In this document: one piece after another, positions 16,727-23,752 of the stretch
Layout: every line of letters starts with the position of its first letter
Position numbering within the stretch: position 1 is the stretch's first letter
Source: Agromyces hippuratus
Lineage (GTDB): Bacteria; Actinomycetota; Actinomycetes; Actinomycetales; Microbacteriaceae
Assembly: GCF_013410355.1 (NCBI RefSeq)
Contig: NZ_JACCFI010000001.1
Span: forward strand, 496,001-560,000
Length of the DNA: 64,000 nt
Reading direction: 5' to 3'
Notes under the pieces: model-generated
The model's input: only the letters and a program-made list of their open reading frames with translations
What the model was told of the DNA's origin: nothing
Databases searched by the model: none
Made by a program: the position numbers and the translations under genes

Positions 16727-17409
16727 ACTGGCTCTGGTCGAATCTCGACCTGGTCGGCGAACTGATGCTGACGCATCTGGCACTGTCGGTGCCGGCGATC
16801 ATACTGAGCTTCGTGATCTCGGTTCCGATCGGATGGGTCGCGCACCGGTACCGGTGGTCGCGAGGGGTGCTGCTCTCGCTCTGCGGCCTGCTCTACGCGA
16901 TCCCGTCGCTTGCGCTGCTCATCGCCCTGCCGGTCGTCACCGGGCAGCGGACGACCTCCCCGATCAACCTCGTGGTCGCACTGACGCTGTACGGCATCGC
17001 GGTGATCGTGCGCACCGCCGCCGACGCCTTCGACGCGGTGGAGACCGATGTGCGTCAGTCGGCGACGGCCATCGGGTATTCGACGGCGGGTCGGTTCTGG
17101 GGCGTCGAGCTGCCGCTCGCGGGGCCGGTGCTGCTGTCCGGCCTCCGGGTCGTGATCGTGAGCACGGTGAGTCTCGCCACCATCGGCGCCGTGATCGGCG
17201 TGCAGAGCCTCGGCAGCCTGTTCACCGATGGCCTGCAACGCGGCATCCAGGCCGAGATCGTCACGGGCATCGTCGCGACGATGGTCCTCGCCATCGGGCT
17301 CGACTGGGCGGCCGTGGCGATCGGCCGCCTGCTGATGCCGTGGTGGCGGCCGAGCGTCGCGGAGCGTCGCCGCACCCTCGACCGAGTGGAGCGGGTGGAC
17401 GCCGCATGA
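16723..17409 (+). CDS. OpuC-type osmoprotectant ABC transporter, permease 1
   Basis: 228-residue inner membrane permease with five to six membrane segments and the BPD-type ABC permease core (the EAA region is around AIGYSTAGRFWGVELPLAGPV). The GTG at 16723 overlaps the ATPase stop. Paired with the second permease encoded directly downstream, it would form a heterodimeric channel, as in OpuCB/OpuCD. Confidence 0.93.
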   Translation: MNWLWSNLDLVGELMLTHLALSVPAIILSFVISVPIGWVAHRYRWSRGVLLSLCGLLYAIPSLALLIALPVVTGQRTTSPINLVVALTLYGIAVIVRTAADAFDAVETDVRQSATAIGYSTAGRFWGVELPLAGPVLLSGLRVVIVSTVSLATIGAVIGVQSLGSLFTDGLQRGIQAEIVTGIVATMVLAIGLDWAAVAIGRLLMPWWRPSVAERRRTLDRVERVDAA

Positions 17410-18149
17410 ACCTCCTGCTCGAGGGCATCGCCTGGATCCTCGACCCCGCCAACTGGGCCGGGGCGGGGTCGATCCCCGAGCGCATCGCCCAGCATCTCGC
17501 GATCTCGGCGACCGTGCTCGTGATCTCAGCGGTCATCGCCCTGCCGATCGGCATGCTCGTCGGGCACACTGGCCGGGGCAAGGAGCTCGTCGTGACGGTC
17601 TCCGGAGGGTTGCGCGCGCTGCCGACGCTCGGCTTGCTGACGCTCCTGGCCCTGTGGCTCGGCATCGGCCTGCAGGCGCCGATCATCGCACTGGTCGTGC
17701 TCGCATTGCCGCCGCTGCTCGCCGGCGCCTACTCGGGGCTCGAGTCCGTCGACCGACGCACGGTCGACGCTGCGAGGGCGATGGGCATGCGCGAGGGGCA
17801 GATCATCGGCAAGGTCGAGGTGCCGCTCGGCATGCCGATCATCGTCGGCGGCATCCGCTCGGCCACGCTCCAGATCATCGCGACCGCGACACTCGCCGCG
17901 TACATCGCCGACGACGGGCTCGGCCGCTTCATCTTCGCCGGACTGAAGACCCGCGACTACGCCGAGATGCTCGGCGGCTCGATCCTCGTGATCCTGCTCG
18001 CCCTCGCCATCGACGGGCTCTTCGCGATCATCCAGCGCCTCGTCGTGCCCGCCGGCGTGCGGGCGACCAGAACCAGAGAGCTCCGCTCGCGGCCGCCCCG
18101 GCCACGAGCGGCCGTGGGGCGACCCATCACCGAAGGGAATCCAGAATGA
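17406..18149 (+). CDS. OpuC-type osmoprotectant ABC transporter, permease 2
   Basis: 247-residue permease. The ATG at 17406 overlaps the stop of permease 1 (ATGA); the frame is open far upstream but that part is a shadow of permease 1. The N-terminus (ILDPANWAGAGSIPERIAQHL) is typical of this subunit, and the coupling region is ARAMGMREGQIIGKVEVPLGM. Six hydrophobic segments are visible. It ends in a basic tail rich in Arg/Pro. Confidence 0.93.
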   Translation: MNLLLEGIAWILDPANWAGAGSIPERIAQHLAISATVLVISAVIALPIGMLVGHTGRGKELVVTVSGGLRALPTLGLLTLLALWLGIGLQAPIIALVVLALPPLLAGAYSGLESVDRRTVDAARAMGMREGQIIGKVEVPLGMPIIVGGIRSATLQIIATATLAAYIADDGLGRFIFAGLKTRDYAEMLGGSILVILLALAIDGLFAIIQRLVVPAGVRATRTRELRSRPPRPRAAVGRPITEGNPE

Positions 18150-19072
18150 ACACCGCAGGAAAAGGCCGGCTCGTTGCACTCGCAGCAGTCGCGGTCGGGG
18201 CGACAGTGGCCCTGGCAGGGTGCGCGTCGGGCGATCCGCTGGACAGCGGATCGAGTTCCGACGGCGCGTCGTCGGAGACGATCGTCGTCGGTTCGCAGGA
18301 CTACTACTCCAACGAGATCATCGCCGAGATCTACGCGCAGGCGCTCGAGGAGAACGGCTTCACGGTCGATCGGCAGTTCCGCATCGGCCAGCGGGAGGTC
18401 TACATCCCCGAGATCGAAGCGGGCGAGATCGACGTCTTCCCCGAGTACACGGGCAATCTGCTCCAGTACTACGTGCCCGAGACGACGGCGACGACGAGCG
18501 ACGACGTCTACGCCGAACTCGAGACCTCGCTGCCCGAGGGCCTGCGCGTGCTCGACCAGTCGCAGGCGACCGACCAGGACTCGTACAACGTCACGAAGGA
18601 GTTCTCGGACGCCAACGGAGTGACGAGCCTCGCCGACCTCGCGAAGGTCACGACGCCGCTGACCCTCGGCGGCAACTCCGAACTCGAGACGCGCCCGTAC
18701 GGTCCCGAAGGGCTCAAGTCGGTCTACGGGGTCGATGTGGCCTTCACGCCGATCGAGGACAGCGGCGGCCCGCTCACCCTCAAGGCGCTCGTGGACGACC
18801 AGGTGCAGCTCGTCAACATCTACAGCGCCGACCCGAACATCAAGGCCAACGACCTCGTGACGCTCGAAGATCCCGAGGGGCTCTTCCTGGCATCGCATGT
18901 CGTACCGGTCGTGAGCGAGAAGGTCACCGACGAGATCGCCGAGGTCATCAACACCGTGAGCGATGCGCTCACCGCCGAAGACCTCGTCGCGCTCAATGCG
19001 TTGAGCGTCGATGAGCAGCAGTCGGCCGACCAGATCGCGAAGGACTGGCTCGCCGAGAAGTCGCTGTTCTAG
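18146..19072 (+). CDS. OpuC-type osmoprotectant ABC transporter, substrate-binding lipoprotein
   Basis: 308-residue lipoprotein that captures the substrate outside the cell. The signal peptide ends in a lipobox, VALAGC, with the lipidated Cys at residue 26, followed by a Ser/Asp/Gly-rich linker. The mature domain is of the OpuAC type (IVVGSQDYYSNEIIAEIYA, EIEAGEIDVFPEYTGNLLQ). ATG at 18146 overlaps the permease stop. Which amine it binds cannot be told by eye. A perfect palindrome 22 bases after the stop may terminate the operon. Confidence 0.94.
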   Translation: MNTAGKGRLVALAAVAVGATVALAGCASGDPLDSGSSSDGASSETIVVGSQDYYSNEIIAEIYAQALEENGFTVDRQFRIGQREVYIPEIEAGEIDVFPEYTGNLLQYYVPETTATTSDDVYAELETSLPEGLRVLDQSQATDQDSYNVTKEFSDANGVTSLADLAKVTTPLTLGGNSELETRPYGPEGLKSVYGVDVAFTPIEDSGGPLTLKALVDDQVQLVNIYSADPNIKANDLVTLEDPEGLFLASHVVPVVSEKVTDEIAEVINTVSDALTAEDLVALNALSVDEQQSADQIAKDWLAEKSLF

Positions 19073-19815
19073 CGGTTCGCGTCGAGATTCGAGGGGTCGG
19101 ATGCCGCGGCATCCGACCCTTCGTCGTCGTCGGCCGCGCCGGCCGCAGCATCCGACGACTCGCGCGCCGGGGCATCCGTGACGGTCATGTGCTTGGCCTC
19201 GGAATGAACGAGGAGTTTCTTCACGCCCCAGACGGCGGCGAGGAAGAGGGCGATGACGCCGACGAACAGGTAGCCCGCCCAGTGCAGCTCGCGGCTCAGC
19301 TCGCGGTAGCTCCCGGCGGCGAGCCAGCCGACGGTCACGTAGGAGAACGCCCAGATGACGCACGCGGGCACCGTCCACGCCATGAACTTGCGGTACCGCA
19401 TCGAGCTCATGCCGACGGTGAGCGGGATGAGCGAGTGCAGCACGGGCAGGAACCGGGAGATGAAGACCGCCGGCCCGCCGCGGCGGTCGAGGTAGCGCTC
19501 GGCGCGAGCCCAGTTCTCGTCGCCGATCTTGCGCCCGACCCACGATCGGTGGATGTGGGGTCCGAACCAACGGCCCAGCGCGAATCCGATGCTCTCGCCG
19601 ATCAGTGCGCCGACGATGACGGTGATCGTGAGCGCGAAGTACTCGCCCACTCCGTCGACGGCCGTCGACGCGACGATCACGATCGTGTCGCCCGGAACGA
19701 CGAGACCGATGAGCACCGACGTCTCGAGCAGCATTCCGAGCCCGGCGAGGAGGGTGCGGGCGATCGGGTCGACAGCCTGGACGGTGTCGAGGATCCAGTC
19801 GAGGATCTCGTTCAT
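19069..19815 (-). CDS. DedA/SNARE-associated family membrane protein
   Basis: 248-residue polytopic membrane protein of the DedA (VTT-domain) family; some members flip undecaprenyl phosphate or phospholipids. Family motifs: GLVVPGDTIVI, GALIGESIGFALGRWFG, and the FISRFLPVLHSLIPLTVGM block with the conserved Arg. I chose the ATG at 19815, because a -10-like TACGCT lies 6 bases before it; a longer form (to 19851) has no support. The last ~40 residues are hydrophilic and Ala/Asp/Ser-rich. It is convergent with, and overlaps by 4 bases, the osmoprotectant operon. Confidence 0.9.
   Translation of the reverse strand: MNEILDWILDTVQAVDPIARTLLAGLGMLLETSVLIGLVVPGDTIVIVASTAVDGVGEYFALTITVIVGALIGESIGFALGRWFGPHIHRSWVGRKIGDENWARAERYLDRRGGPAVFISRFLPVLHSLIPLTVGMSSMRYRKFMAWTVPACVIWAFSYVTVGWLAAGSYRELSRELHWAGYLFVGVIALFLAAVWGVKKLLVHSEAKHMTVTDAPARESSDAAAGAADDDEGSDAAASDPSNLDANR
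19094..19119 (+). terminator. perfect 26-base palindrome, probable terminator of the osmoprotectant operon
   Basis: Two 13-base arms (GGGTCGGATGCCG and its exact complement) adjoin with no spacer. The site starts 22 bases after the stop of the substrate-binding protein gene, and lies inside the 3' coding end of the convergent DedA gene, where it encodes an Ala/Ser/Asp stretch. A TTCGTCGTCGTCGG run follows on the plus strand rather than a T-tract. Confidence 0.6.
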
Positions 19816-19821
19816 CGTTCG

Positions 19822-19827
19822 AGCGTA
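19822..19827 (-). promoter_or_regulatory. -10 element TACGCT of the DedA gene, leaderless context
   Basis: On the minus strand TACGCT is followed by 6 bases and the ATG at 19815, with no ribosome binding site. Confidence 0.5.
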
Positions 19828-19899
19828 GCGAGGCGCACTGGGCGCCGGCATCAGACTCGGGTCTGATTCGCCGGCGGGCGCCTCGTACCGTGGTCGGGG

Positions 19900-20835
19900 T
19901 CAGGCGACCGCGCCGAGGGTGGCGAGCAGTGCGACGATCGGTACGGCGACGATGATCGCGGCGGTCCACACGACGGCGGAACCGGTCAGCGGGCCGGAGA
20001 GCTGCCGGGGTTCATCGAGGCGGGCGAGTCGCGCCTCGAGCATCGTGACGTCGGGAACGACCCCGCCGGAGTCGGCGTAGGCGCCGGGTTCGCCGCCGCT
20101 GCCGACCTGCAGCATCGCGCGGCGGAGCGCCTCGTCGTCGGACTCGCGACGTGCATGATCGTCGGCGAGCATCTCGGCGAGGAGTGCCACCGACCGTTCG
20201 GCGCGATTGGCGATCGGGAACCAGGGCAGCGCGCTGTGCCAGGCGCGGAACGCGAGGAGCACGAGATGGTGCAACTGATCGAGGTGCGCGCGCTCGTGCG
20301 CGATGACGGCCCGCAGTTCGGCGTCGTCGAGCGCGTCGATGAGGCCGTCGGTGAGTACCGTCGCGGTGCGGATGCCCGGCACGCAGTAGGCGAGGGGCAC
20401 CGGATGGGCGAGCACGCGAGTTCTCGGCTGACCGGGCATCGGGTCGCTGAGCAGGTCGATGAGCTGATGCTGGCGGCGGCGTTCGCGCTCGGCGCGCACT
20501 GCCGTGAGTGCGAGGTTGAGCGCGAGATGCAGGGCGAGTCCGGCGGCGAGCGTGAGGGCGGCGAGGTGCACGACGCCGAACACGGGCGGGATCGGGCCGG
20601 TGAAGAGGTGGGGGAGGAGGGCCCGGGCCGCGCCCAGCAGCGACCCGGCCGGAGACGCGCCGAAGACGAGCAGGCAGCCGATCATCGAGAGGCCGCCGCC
20701 GAGTGCGATCGCCTGCCAGAGTGCCAGAGCGATCGCAGGGGAGCGCGTGGGCCAGGCCGCTCGCGACAGCACGAGGGGGATCGGCCACGCGAGCAGGAGT
20801 GCGAATCCGCCGAGCAGCACGGCGACGGTGAGCAT
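19900..20835 (-). CDS. M56 family membrane metalloprotease (BlaR1-like, without sensor domain)
   Basis: 311-residue membrane protease. The zinc motif is HERAH in RAVIAHERAHLDQLHHL (about residue 185), with a downstream Glu region (LLAEMLADDHARR) that can provide the third ligand. Hydrophobic segments flank the protease domain: two or three at the N-terminus, one near 95-120 and one at the extreme C-terminus. BlaR1/MecR1 proteins are near 600 residues because of a C-terminal penicillin-binding domain; that domain is absent. The gene starts 2 bases after the stop of the BlaI-type repressor, so the two form an operon and the protease probably inactivates that repressor on an unknown signal. Confidence 0.9.
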   Translation of the reverse strand: MLTVAVLLGGFALLLAWPIPLVLSRAAWPTRSPAIALALWQAIALGGGLSMIGCLLVFGASPAGSLLGAARALLPHLFTGPIPPVFGVVHLAALTLAAGLALHLALNLALTAVRAERERRRQHQLIDLLSDPMPGQPRTRVLAHPVPLAYCVPGIRTATVLTDGLIDALDDAELRAVIAHERAHLDQLHHLVLLAFRAWHSALPWFPIANRAERSVALLAEMLADDHARRESDDEALRRAMLQVGSGGEPGAYADSGGVVPDVTMLEARLARLDEPRQLSGPLTGSAVVWTAAIIVAVPIVALLATLGAVA

Positions 20836-20837
20836 CG

Positions 20838-21212
20838 TCAGGATCGCGAGAGGTCGTCGAGCAGGCGCCGCAGCGTTGCGGCCTCACCGGCGCTGACGGT
20901 GCCGACGAATCTGGCGAGCGCGGCATCGCGGTCGCTTGCGCGGTCGAGCACTTCGTGCATGAGCTCTGCGGTGTGCTCTTCGCGAGTGAGGAGCGCCCGG
21001 TAGCGGTGCGGGCGTGTTTCGCGCGCACGTGACACGAAGCCCTTGCGCTCGAGCCGGGACAGCACGGTCAACACGGTCGTCGTCGCGACGGCGCGGCCGG
21101 GCTCGCCTTCGCTGATGGCGAGGGCGTCGCGCAGTTCGTTCGCGGTGAGCGCGGCGTCGCGCGACCACAACACCTCCATCACGGAGCGTTCCAGTTCGCC
21201 GAGACTCGCCAT
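20838..21212 (-). CDS. BlaI/MecI/CopY family transcriptional repressor
   Basis: 124-residue winged-helix dimeric repressor of the penicillinase repressor family. The N-terminal HTH is LGELERSVMEVLWSRDAALTAN through TTTVLTVLSRLERKGFV, followed by the C-terminal dimerisation helices where BlaR1-type proteases cut. It is cotranscribed with the M56 protease and divergent from cydABDC. The 96-base region shared with cydA contains two TTCTAC-N5-GTAGAA palindromes, the expected kind of target. ATG at 21212 has GGAGGC just upstream. Confidence 0.94.
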   Translation of the reverse strand: MASLGELERSVMEVLWSRDAALTANELRDALAISEGEPGRAVATTTVLTVLSRLERKGFVSRARETRPHRYRALLTREEHTAELMHEVLDRASDRDAALARFVGTVSAGEAATLRRLLDDLSRS

Positions 21213-21218
21213 GCCTCC

Positions 21219-21224
21219 AGACTA
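21219..21224 (-). promoter_or_regulatory. -10 element TAGTCT of the blaI-type gene
   Basis: On the minus strand TAGTCT lies 6 bases before the ATG at 21212, with GGAGGC in between. Counting a 17-base spacer puts the -35 region at about 21242-21247, which overlaps the first palindrome, so binding there would block the repressor's own promoter. Confidence 0.5.
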
Positions 21225-21242
21225 CCGTCGTCGGGCGATTTG

Positions 21243-21259
21243 TTCTACGCTTCGTAGAA
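21243..21259. promoter_or_regulatory. operator 1, TTCTAC-N5-GTAGAA palindrome
   Basis: Perfect 6-base arms around a 5-base spacer (GCTTC); with the flanking spacer bases the arms reach 7 bases (TTCTACG / CGTAGAA). It lies between the divergent repressor and cydA genes. The inner CTAC/GTAG half sites resemble the TACA/TGTA cores of BlaI/MecI operators. Confidence 0.7.
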
Positions 21260-21264
21260 GAAGG

Positions 21265-21281
21265 TTCTACTGCGTGTAGAA
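21265..21281. promoter_or_regulatory. operator 2, TTCTAC-N5-GTAGAA palindrome
   Basis: Same arms as operator 1 with spacer TGCGT; flanking G and C extend the symmetry to 7 bases. Its centre is 22 bases from the centre of operator 1, about two helical turns, so two repressor dimers could bind the same face of the DNA. It is 43 bases before the proposed cydA start. Confidence 0.7.
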
Positions 21282-21323
21282 CGTAGCGACATCACTTGCG
21301 ATCCGCGTGTGAAAGGGGCATTC

Positions 21324-22736
21324 GTGAACGAGCTGCTGGATCCACTGCTGCTCGCCCGATGGCAGTTCGGGCTCACCACCGTGTACCACTTCCTGTTCGT
21401 CCCGATCACCATCGGCCTCGCGACCTCCACGGCGGTCTTCCAGACCGCGTGGTACCGCACCGGCAAGCTCGAGTACCTGAAGATCACGAAGTTCTTCGGC
21501 ACGATCTTCCTCATCAACTTCGCCATGGGCGTCGTGACGGGCATCGTGCAGGAGTTCCAGTTCGGCATGAACTGGTCGGAGTACTCGCGCTTCGTCGGCG
21601 ACGTGTTCGGCGCCCCGCTCGCGATGGAGGGCCTGCTCGCCTTCTTCTTCGAGGCGACGTTCATCGGGCTCTGGATCTTCGGCTGGGACAAGCTGCCCCG
21701 CGGCATCCACCTCGCGACGATCTGGTGCACGGCCATCGGCTCGATCGCATCGGCCTACTTCATCATCGCGGCGAACGCGTTCATGCAGAACCCGGTCGGC
21801 TACGAGATGAACGCCGAACGCGGGCGGGCGGAGCTCGTCGACATCGGCGCGCTTCTGGCGAACCCCGTGGCGCTCGCGGCCTTCCCGCATACGATCGCGG
21901 CGAGCTTCATGGTGGCGGCCGGCCTCATCATCAGCGCCGCGGCCTGGCACCTCGCCCGCAACCAGCACCTCGACTCGATGCGCCCCGCACTGAAGTTCGG
22001 CCTCTGGGTCATGGTCGGTTCCGGCATCCTCACGACGCTCTTCGGCGACCAGCTCAGCCTCGCCATGGTGGCGACCCAGCCCATGAAGATGGCCGCAGCC
22101 GAGGCGATGTACGACACCGCATGCGGGGCGGATGCCTCGTTCTCGCTGTTCACCCTCGGCACGCCCGACGGGTCGAGCGAACTCTTCTCCATCCGCGTGC
22201 CGTACCTCCTCTCATTCCTGTCGACCCACACCTTCGACGGTTGCGTGGAGGGCATCAACGACCTGCAGATGCAGTACCAGGAGCTCTACGGCCCCGGCGA
22301 CTACACGCCCATCATCTGGGTCACCTACTGGTCGTTCCGCTGGATGATCGGCCTCGGCCTGCTCCACGTGCTCGTCGCCGTGGTCGGCCTCTGGCTCACC
22401 CGCAAGGGCCGCATGCCGAAGCAGGCATGGGTCTGGAAGGTCGCCGTCTGGAGCTTCCCGCTCTCGCTCGCCGCGATGATCGTCGGCTGGATCTTCACCG
22501 AGATGGGCAGGCAACCCTGGATCGTGTTCAGCCTGCTGCCCACCGAATCGGCGGTATCACCGAACGTGACCGGGCTCGACGTGCTCATCTCGCTCGTGGC
22601 GTTCACCCTGATCTACGGCATCCTCGCGGTGGTCGAGGTTCGTCTCATCATCCGGGCCATCAGGAAGGGCCCACCGGAGCTCGGCGAACCCGATCCCGAA
22701 ACCGGCCGCGTCGAACCCGCCTCGACGGTCTACTAG
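21324..22736 (+). CDS. cydA: cytochrome bd ubiquinol oxidase subunit I
   Basis: Haem-bearing subunit of cytochrome bd, a high-affinity terminal oxidase used at low oxygen. 470 residues from the GTG at 21324, which has AAAGGGG at the right distance; a GTG at 21309 would add five residues. The N-terminus LLLARWQFGLTTVYHFLF holds the conserved His ligand of haem b595, and GFEATF-like FFFEATFIGLWIFGWD is the second conserved helix. The Q-loop is short, unlike the long loop of E. coli CydA. About nine membrane segments. First gene of cydA-cydB-cydD-cydC. Confidence 0.97.
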   Translation: MNELLDPLLLARWQFGLTTVYHFLFVPITIGLATSTAVFQTAWYRTGKLEYLKITKFFGTIFLINFAMGVVTGIVQEFQFGMNWSEYSRFVGDVFGAPLAMEGLLAFFFEATFIGLWIFGWDKLPRGIHLATIWCTAIGSIASAYFIIAANAFMQNPVGYEMNAERGRAELVDIGALLANPVALAAFPHTIAASFMVAAGLIISAAAWHLARNQHLDSMRPALKFGLWVMVGSGILTTLFGDQLSLAMVATQPMKMAAAEAMYDTACGADASFSLFTLGTPDGSSELFSIRVPYLLSFLSTHTFDGCVEGINDLQMQYQELYGPGDYTPIIWVTYWSFRWMIGLGLLHVLVAVVGLWLTRKGRMPKQAWVWKVAVWSFPLSLAAMIVGWIFTEMGRQPWIVFSLLPTESAVSPNVTGLDVLISLVAFTLIYGILAVVEVRLIIRAIRKGPPELGEPDPETGRVEPASTVY

Positions 22737-22747
22737 GAGGACACACC

Positions 22748-23752
22748 ATGGATCTCACAGTGCTCTGGTTCTGGATCGTCGCCTTCATGTTCGTCGGCTA
22801 CTTCGTGCTCGACGGCTTCGACTTCGGCGTCGGCATGTCCCTCCCGTTCCTCGGGAAGGACGACACCGACCGCCGGGTGCTCATCAACACGATCGGCCCC
22901 GTGTGGGACCTGAACGAGACGTGGGTGATCGTCGCGGGAGCCGCGCTCTTCGCGGCGTTCCCCGAGTGGTACGCCACGCTCTTCTCCGGGTTCTACCTCG
23001 CGCTCCTGCTCATCCTGCTCGCGCTCATCGCTCGCGGCGTCTCCTTCGAGTACCGCCACCAGCGACCCGAGTCGCGCTGGAAGAAGTGGTTCGACGGCAT
23101 GATCGTCGTCGGGTCGGCAGTGCCGGCGCTCCTCTGGGGCGTCGCGTTCGCCAACATCGTGCAGGGCGTGCCGCTCGACGCGGATCACAACTACACGGGA
23201 ACGCTCTTCGACCTGCTGAACCCGTACGCGCTGCTCGGCGGCGTCACGACCCTGCTGCTCTTCTTCACCCACGGCGTGGTGTTCGCCTCGCTGAAGACCG
23301 AGGGAGATCTGCGCGAGCGGGCGAGACGGCTCGCTGCGAAGTCGGGTCTCATCACGATCGTCGTCGCCGCCTCCTTCCTCCTCTGGACCGGGCTCGCCTT
23401 CGGCACGCTCTGGTTCTGGATCCTCGCGGCGGTCGCCGCGGTGGCCCTGATCGGCGGATGGATCGCGAACCTGCGCGGCGCGGAGGGCATCGCCTTCACC
23501 CTGCTCGCCGTCACGGTCGCCACTGCGGTGCTCGCGCTCTTCGCGGCCCTGTTCCCCGACGTGATGCCGGCCTCGAACGATCCGGCGAACAGCCTCACGA
23601 TCGAGAACGCCTCGAGCACGACGTACACGCTCACCGTCATGAGCTGGGTCGCCGTGTTCTGCCTGCCGCTGGTGCTGCTGTACCAGGGCTGGACGTACTG
23701 GGTGTTCCGCAAGCGCGTCTCGCGCGCTTCGATCGAGGCGGCAGCGCACTAG
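22748..23752 (+). CDS. cydB: cytochrome bd ubiquinol oxidase subunit II
   Basis: Second core subunit of cytochrome bd oxidase. The ATG at 22748 has AGGAGG at 22735-22740, overlapping the cydA stop region; the frame is open upstream but that is a cydA shadow. 334 residues, about nine membrane segments, with the family N-terminus FWIVAFMFVGYFVLDGFDFG and GPVWDLNETWVI. The stop TAG is followed without any gap by the cydD GTG. Confidence 0.97.
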   Translation: MDLTVLWFWIVAFMFVGYFVLDGFDFGVGMSLPFLGKDDTDRRVLINTIGPVWDLNETWVIVAGAALFAAFPEWYATLFSGFYLALLLILLALIARGVSFEYRHQRPESRWKKWFDGMIVVGSAVPALLWGVAFANIVQGVPLDADHNYTGTLFDLLNPYALLGGVTTLLLFFTHGVVFASLKTEGDLRERARRLAAKSGLITIVVAASFLLWTGLAFGTLWFWILAAVAAVALIGGWIANLRGAEGIAFTLLAVTVATAVLALFAALFPDVMPASNDPANSLTIENASSTTYTLTVMSWVAVFCLPLVLLYQGWTYWVFRKRVSRASIEAAAH

